This document shows, piece after piece, positions 58,215 through 64,000 of a stretch of 64,000 bases of DNA. Origin of the DNA: Homarus americanus (taxonomy: Eukaryota > Arthropoda > Malacostraca > Decapoda > Nephropidae); contig NW_024732415.1 in NCBI RefSeq assembly GCF_018991925.1, positions 810,430 to 874,429 on the forward strand, written 5' to 3'. Numbering within the stretch: the first letter of the stretch is position 1; each line of letters opens with the position of its first letter. Below the pieces are notes generated by a model. It did not search any database. It was not told where the DNA came from and saw only the letters and a list, made by a program, of their open reading frames with translations. The position numbers and the translations under genes are program-made.

Positions 58215-58540
58215 GTTAGGTTAGGAAGAGGAGGAGGAAGAGGAAGAGAAAGAGGAAGAGGAAGAAGAGGAAGAGGGAGTACTAATGAAGGAGAGGAAGA
58301 GGGAGATGAGGGGAAAGAGGAAGAAGAGGACTAGAAGCAGTGGCAATTGTAGGGAGAAGGGGGGGGGGGTGGACAAGACTGATGATGGAAGAGAGAGAGA
58401 GAGAGAGAGAGGATGGTCGGTCATCGGTCAGTGAGCCTATATAAGAAGGTGTAGCAGCCTCTGGGATGACACTTCCTGACCACCAGCGTCCAAACCCACA
58501 CCTCTCGCCTTCTCTCTCTCTCTCTCTCTCGCTCCCTACC
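58215..58540. repeat. AGGA/GAAGAGG, G-run and (GA)n tracts
   Basis: Purine-rich 58225-58375 with a run of nine or more G at 58359. (GA)n at 58390-58411 and (TC)n at 58512-58530. Confidence 0.9.
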
Positions 58541-59600
58541 AAATTATTTTATCAATTTGTCTCATTCCCATCAATTATTTAATATTTCCTCATCATTTTA
58601 TTGGTAAGAAGAAGAATATATTGTTTTCCTTTCTTTAAATACGTCTTATGTAATATTCGTATTCCGTATTGTGATTTAAATCGTATTTTTAAACCAAATA
58701 ATCGATATTTTTTTTCACTTTGTAAAATAATTTATGAAATATTTTAAAGTTACAATAATATTAACTCAATTAAGATTTCTCCCTCCAGGTAAATGACTAA
58801 TTAACTAAAAGATATACAGGTATAAAACCCCCCGTCGTGTGGGTCTGTCTGTCTGTGTGTCGTCAGGTAAACACAGACATACAAAACATTCCCTTTAAAT
58901 AGAATGAAAATGCAATACAAATACAAAACCAATATACAGTGAAGTGTTTTAAAGTGATACAGAAAAATACAAAATACGTGACAGAAATACACATAAAAAC
59001 TGTATTTCTTTGTATTTTGGTAACCATAGAGTGACTGCCTCCAGGGACCGCGTGTGTAAAATGCTATCAATTGTTGACGAAAAAATACAATAGTGAAAAA
59101 TAAATAATAATAAAATAATAATAATAAAGTAAATTAATCAGTGGAAAATAAACTAATAACGAATAAGAAAGTGAAGAAAATAGAGATAATAAAGAAGAAA
59201 TTAAAGACAAGAGAAATAGTGACTAAAAGTGAGTGAAAAAATAAACAGTTAACGAATGGATAAGTGAAGAAAATCAGATAATTAAGAATAAACACTGGAG
59301 ACAATAATTCGTAGATAGAAAAAAAATTGATAACTAAAGAATAAACAAAGAAAACAAAAGCAAAACCAACAAATAGAAAACAAGAGAAAACAAAATAGTG
59401 ATTGATAAAAATGATAACGAATGAATAATTGAACAAACACAATAACAAAAGACATAGAACGATAAAGAGAAAACCCAAACAAGTGATAGACAAACATATG
59501 ACTAAAAAGTAAACAAGTAAACAAGAGAAAATAAACAACAATAAACCTTAAAAACAAGAGAAAAGTGATAAAGAGAAAAGGACACCATCTTGGATTACCT
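58540..59600. other. AT-rich, then A-rich low-complexity DNA
   Basis: 58540-59080 is AT-rich unique DNA. 59085-59580 is A-rich with AACAAGAGAAAA/GATAAAGAA words. The frame of 135 codons on the minus strand is T-rich translation, not a gene. Confidence 0.6.
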
Positions 59601-60185
59601 ACCTGGGTGATACTGGGTCAAACAAGGTCATCGAATTTGACCTCTGACGTCATGGAGGAGGCTCGCTGACCCTCGTAGGTGACCCCTCCCCCCTTCTCCA
59701 GCACCCCCCCCTTCAAGGTCAACATCATCTTTCTCCTCTACGCCAGGGTAAGTTGACCTCTGACCTCTCACTCACCTGTAAGTAGAAATTGACCCCAGGT
59801 AAGTAATTAAGTGAAGGTTACTATTAAAATTACTACAACTTATAATCTGTGGTATTTAAGTGTTAAGCATTCGAGTGAAGAAATAGTTTTAAGTTTGGTT
59901 ATAAGTAAATGGCGATCCCTGGTAAGTAAGTGTGTTAAGTATGAACCACTACTAAGACTTCTACAACTTACTTATAAACTGACATTTAAGTGAAAAGAAA
60001 ATTCCATTATTAAGTAAATAATGATTGTAAGTAGATGATGACTCCATATAAGTGTGTAAAGTAGGGAGGGTTTACTAAGACTATTACAGATTACTTATAA
60101 AGTGTGATATTTAACTGATAAGTATTATAAGTTAGTGGAGAATTATTTTAATATATAAATTATTAAGTTTGTTTGAATTTAGTTA
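59600..60185. repeat. Unique DNA, then three diverged ~125-bp repeats
   Basis: ACTA(C/T)TAA(G/A)A(C/T)T...TACAACTTA followed by TTAAGTG recurs at about 59820, 59948 and 60070. 59640-59780 has TGACGTCA and TGACCTC words. Confidence 0.6.
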
Positions 60186-60345
60186 AGTTTAGCGTACTTA
60201 AAGGGTTAAATCACAGTACTTAAAGGGTTAACGCGCAGTACTCAAAGGGTTAACTCGCAGTACTCAAAGGGTTAAAACAGTTCTCAAAGGGTTAAATCAC
60301 AGTACTCAAATGGTTAAATTCTCGTACTGAAAGGGTTAATATCAT
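60185..60345. repeat. GTACTCAAAGGGTTAA array, ~20-22-bp units
   Basis: Eight copies of (A/C)(A/G)GTACT(C/T/G)AAAGGGTTAA. The reverse complement, TTAACCCTTTGAGTAC, starts like the TTAA-CCC ends of the inverted-repeat elements at 35.0 and 36.4 kb. Confidence 0.9.
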
Positions 60346-60600
60346 CGTACAAACAAAAACAGACAAACAGAAACAAAAATAGACACAGACAAAAACACAG
60401 ATAGACAGACAAAACAGACAGACAGACAAAAACAGACAGATAAGACAGACAGACAAACAGAAACAAAAACAGACAGACAGACACCATCACCCGGCACCAC
60501 AACGCAATAACCACAAGAGGAGATTAATGGTATGGATAACACAAGAGGCTGCCCATAACCACCGACCGTCTACCACCGCTTTAACGATAGAGTCAATGGT
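60345..60600. repeat. ACAGACAGACAAA low-complexity tract
   Basis: (ACAG)n/AAACA words at 60353-60483, then unique DNA. Confidence 0.85.
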
Positions 60601-60619
60601 CAAACGGGCCCTTAAATTT

Positions 60620-61225
60620 GGGTGGGCCCCAGATCTAATAGACCCCGAATACTTGTGGTTCCGTGTCCTAATGGGCCCCGATACTGGTAGGTCCGTGTTC
60701 TAACTGGGCCCCGATACTGGTAGGTCCGTGTTCTAACTGGGCCCCGATACTGGTAGGTCCGTGTTCTAACTGGGCCCCGATACTGGTAGGTCCGTGTTCT
60801 AACTGGGCCCCGATACTGGTAGGTCCGTGTTCTAATGGGCCCCGATACTGGTAGGTCCGTGTTCTAATGGGTGATACTGGTAGGTCCGTGTTCTAATGGG
60901 CTGATACTGGTAGGTCCGTGTCCTAATGGGCCCCGATACTGGTAGGTCCGTGTTCTAACTGGGTCCCCCGATACTGGTAGGTCCGGTGTTCTAATGGGCC
61001 CCGATACTGGTAGGTCCGTGTTCTAATGGGCCCCGATACTGGTAGGTCCGTGTTCTAACTGGGCCCCGATACTGGTAGGTCCGTGTTCTAACTGGGCCCC
61101 GACTGGTAGGTCCGTGGTAGGTCCGTGTCCTACTGGTAGGTCCGTGGGGCCCCGATACCGGTAGGTCCGTGTCCTAATGGGCCCCGATACTGGTAGGTCC
61201 GTGTCCTAATGGGAGGGATCTATTA
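60620..61225. repeat. 32-33-bp minisatellite (GGGCCCCGATACTGGTAGGT), ~18 copies
   Basis: Each unit continues CCGTGT(T/C)CTAA(C)T. Some copies have lost GGGCCCC or are fused (61100-61145). The GGGCCC palindrome is regular in most copies. Confidence 0.96.
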
Positions 61226-61384
61226 TGCCTGGGGCCCATCTAACCCGCCAGATAACGAGGGTCCGGCGATGATGTACAGGTGTGATATCTTAACGAGAGC
61301 CCAGGGTCTGCTATTGGTGGAGATCAGATTGCCAACTGACCAATCACCATCTCGCTTTCATCCCCTACCGTCTATAACTTATTA

Positions 61385-61410
61385 TTAAGACGACCTGTAC
61401 GTGTACGTGT

Positions 61411-61446
<36 letters not shown>

Positions 61447-61530
61447 AGTTTATGTGTGTGTATGTACGTATGTATGTAAAATTCAACCAAAAAGTCTTTA
61501 CAAAAATAGATAAAAGTAAGACGTGTTATT
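61385..61530. repeat. (TG)n with GTAC flanks
   Basis: ACGTGT words then (TG)n 61407-61444, followed by GTATGTAC words. Confidence 0.9.
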
Positions 61531-61659
61531 TACCCTGCAAGTATTACTCCAAGCTGACACACACGAGTACTTGAGGCTGACAAGTGGCACTCAGACGCGG
61601 AGTTGAGTGGGAGGAGAGGTATTTGGAGGGAGCTATAGCTGTTGGTATCTGTGAGTGGG

Positions 61660-61662
61660 GGG

Positions 61663-61713
<51 letters not shown>
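61660..61713. repeat. (GA)n microsatellite
   Basis: About 21 GA units. Confidence 0.96.
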
Positions 61714-61716
<3 letters not shown>

Positions 61717-61794
61717 TTGAACACACCCTAAAACAATTCCTTCAATAAATATGAAAATCAAGATATCCTTTAGAAAGTTATACACACTGTAGGA

Positions 61795-62312
61795 TCCCTG
61801 GCAGGTCGAGTACAAGGGCAGGTCGAATACATAAGGAGCAGGTCGAGTACAAGGGCAGGTCGAATATAGTAGGAGCAGGTCGAGTACAGGAAAAAGGTCG
61901 AACACAAGAGCAGGATAATGGGACTGTAACCTGTCTGTCTATCTGAATGCTGGGGGTATGGATGGCAGGTCGAATACAGAAGCAGGTCGAGTACAGGAGG
62001 AGAAGGTCGAATACAGTAACAGGTCGACGGTGGGGATGTATCACTGTAACCTGTCTGTCTATCTGAATGCTGGGGGTATGGATGGCAGGTCGAATACAGA
62101 AGCAGGTCGAGTACAGGAGGAGAAGGTCGAGTACAGTAACAGGTCGACGGTGGGGATATATCACTGTAACCTGTCTGTCTATCTGAATGCTGGGGGTATG
62201 GATGGCAGGTCGAATACAGAAGCAGGTCGAGTACAGGAGGAGAAGGTCGAATACAGTAACAGGTCGACGGTGGGGATGTATCACTGTATCCCGTCTGTCT
62301 GGCTGCTGGGGG
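61795..62312. repeat. Hierarchical satellite: 120-bp unit x3 built from ~20-bp CAGGTCGA(G/A)TACA units
   Basis: Short CAGGTCGAGTACAAGGG units run to about 61915. The 120-bp block beginning TGTAACCTGTCTGTCTATCT then repeats at 61925, 62045 and 62165, with a truncated copy at 62285. The three full blocks are nearly identical. Because 120 is divisible by three, both strands show an open 40-residue repeat. Confidence 0.96.
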
Positions 62313-62389
62313 TATGAAGGGAGGCGAGATAGATTCAAGAGTGTGTGGCTCCTTTGTTGTTGTTGTTGTCCATCAGCTGACCCCAGGAT

Positions 62390-63115
62390 GCAGTTCTCAC
62401 ACGTGTGGGGGGTTTCTTGTTTTTTTTTTCTTCCTTCTTTTCCTTCTTCTTCCCTTTCATCTTCCTCTATCTCCTTCTCTTCGTCCTCCATCTCCTCTCC
62501 CTCCCTTAACACAGCGCACAACACCCCGGCTGTGTTTGTGCTGTAAAGTGGATATACTGATAATAGATACGAATTATTCTTTGTGTTGACTCGAATTAAC
62601 ACAGCGTGAGGGAGGGTCTCTCCTCTCTCTACTTCTCTAGTTCTTCTCTCACTCTAGGGAGGAGAGGGTTCTAAGGAAGGGAGGGGAGGGGTAGAGGGGG
62701 GAGGGGGTCAGGGGGGAATCAGGAGAGGAGGAGGAGGGGAGAGAATGAGGGAGGGGGGGCTAGGGGTAGGAGGGGAGTGGGAGGGAGGGAGGAGAGGAGT
62801 AGGAGGAGGGGGAGGGGGTCAGGGGAGGGGGTGGGAGGGAGGAGAGGGGGGTAGAGGGAGGGAGGGGTCAGGAAGGAGAGGAGGGAGGAGAGGGGGGGTA
62901 GGAGGTCAGGGAGAGGGGAGGAGGAGGGAGGAGGGGGGAGGTCAGGGAGAGGAGTAGGAGGGAGGAGGAGGGAAGGGAGGAGGAGGAAAGAAGGGGAGGA
63001 AAAGGGTGAAGTGGGAGTGGGATAGGGAGGAAAGAAAGGGGACAGGGAGAAAGGAGGAGGAGGAGGAGAAGGGGTAAAGGAGGAAGGGGGAGGAAGGGAG
63101 GAGGAGGAGAGATAT
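62390..63115. repeat. TTCC-rich tract and 480-bp GGGAGG purine tract
   Basis: 62420-62505 is pyrimidine-rich. 62630-63110 is almost entirely purine on the + strand, with many runs of four or more G. Confidence 0.9.
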
Positions 63116-63204
63116 CTATAGCCAAGCTCAACCTCGTTATGACAGGAGCAACAGAGACAGGGACTCATATCACTCAATGTTGACTGAAATAGCACTGGTG
63201 ATGC

Positions 63205-63480
63205 CCTCTAGTACTCTCTCTCACCTCTCCTCTCACTCCTTCTCTCACCTCAATTTTCACTCCTTCTCTCACCTCACCTCTCACTCCTTCTCTCACCTCA
63301 CCTCTCACCTATCATCTATCATTCTCTTCTCTCTCTCTCCCTCCGTTACCTTTCACGTTCTCTTTCCCTCACCTCTCAATCTCTCACCTCTCACCCCACT
63401 CCTCTCTCTTAACCACCCTAATCAGTCAACTTTCCCCTTACACGTCTCCTCACTCAAGTTTCCTCTAATAAAAAGAAGCC

Positions 63481-63511
<31 letters not shown>

Positions 63512-63551
63512 TGTGTGGGAGGGATGGAGGGAGAAATGGAGATAGATAGAT

Positions 63552-63589
<38 letters not shown>

Positions 63590-63595
63590 CAAAGC
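63205..63595. repeat. CACCTCTCACTCCTTCTCT array, (GA)n and (TC)n
   Basis: CTCACCTC(A)..CACTCCTTCT units at 63215-63320, (GA)n 63480-63509 and (TC)n 63555-63586. The last two are complementary, about 45 bp apart. Confidence 0.9.
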
Positions 63596-63599
63596 ACTG

Positions 63600-64000
63600 T
63601 AACTTTCTTCACCATAAAAAAACTTGCTTCACTATCTTTACGTCTTTATGACCTCGCTAGGGAGGTCAGGAGGCTTAACAAGGGTTAAAACTTTTCAAAC
63701 AAACAAACAAACAAACAAGCTGATACATTAAAAGCTTTATACCTCAACCTGACTGGAATGAGGGAGATAAGATGCGTTTTTTATTATTATTGAATATCTG
63801 AAAGGTTTGAGGTCAGGAAAGGCCAGGAAAGGTCATGTTAGGTTAGGTTAGGTTATTGTTAGGGTGTTTAATCATCAGGTGAAATAAGCTGGGGTGCCTA
63901 ATCTTCAGGTAAACTGATATACCTTATTCTAAACTAACCAAACCAACTACCCCCCCCCCGACAAACACCCTTTCTTGAACTTTAAACTAGAATCAAGTAA
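63600..64000. other. Unique DNA with telomere-like run and dispersed motif
   Basis: GGTTAGGTTAGGTTA at 63839-63855. GTTTAATCATCAGGTGAAAT and AAGCTGGGG (63866-63895) are another copy of the AGCTTATTTCACCTGA element. A C9 run is at 63951. No gene seen. Confidence 0.6.

Noticed and set aside
61778..62602. 274-codon open frame on the minus strand
   Set aside because: It is a translation of the 120-bp satellite; the repeat unit is a multiple of three and lacks stops. No splice or start context.

Overview
This is eukaryotic nuclear DNA, most likely from a decapod crustacean (my inference). It contains the arthropod telomeric pentamer (AACCT/TTAGG)n as a clean 65-bp block and as many scattered degenerate runs. 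It is extremely dense in di-, tri- and tetranucleotide microsatellites and in short-unit minisatellites. Its one clear gene is a spliced animal gene with GT-AG introns. There is no sign of operons, bacterial genes or a virus.

The only gene I can identify with confidence is on the + strand, about 21.85 to 33.47 kb. It is an arthropod MBTPS1 (membrane-bound transcription factor site-1 protease, S1P/SKI-1), a Golgi subtilisin-like protease. I resolve 14 coding exons with consistent splice phases, totalling 3721 nt (about 1240 codons). At least one small exon between 31.0 and 33.3 kb is not resolved. The catalytic Asp, His, oxyanion Asn and Ser, the RRLL self-cleavage motif and the C-terminal transmembrane segment with basic tail are all present. 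Two parts are unusual: about 100 residues precede the signal-like hydrophobic segment, and about 100 acidic residues are inserted in the prodomain between the two self-processing regions.

Layout. 0-19.8 kb is a repeat field: telomere-like arrays, purine/pyrimidine tracts, minisatellites with 17 to 60-bp units, an AT-rich region with GATTCGGTTCCCGCG-type repeats, a foldback element at 7.3-7.7 kb, and a weak candidate exon on the minus strand near 8.2-8.5 kb. 19.9-21.8 kb is unique upstream DNA. 21.85-33.47 kb is MBTPS1, with almost no microsatellites apart from one (AT)n run, but with several short foldback or terminal-inverted-repeat elements in its introns. 33.5-38.5 kb is AT-rich, mostly unique downstream DNA with possible poly(A) signals, two piggyBac-like non-autonomous elements and a second copy of the 7.3-kb foldback family. 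38.5-64 kb is again almost all repeats, including arrays of 74-bp, 34-bp, 30-bp (about 1.5 kb), 29-bp, 17-bp CpG-rich (about 730 bp), 32-33-bp and 120-bp units, plus long dinucleotide runs and G-rich tracts.

The other long open frames in the window are translations of simple repeats and are not genes. I found no convincing new multi-gene system. The points most worth following up are the modified S1P prodomain, three or four families of short inverted-repeat transposons recognisable by comparing copies within the window, and the higher-order structure of several minisatellites.
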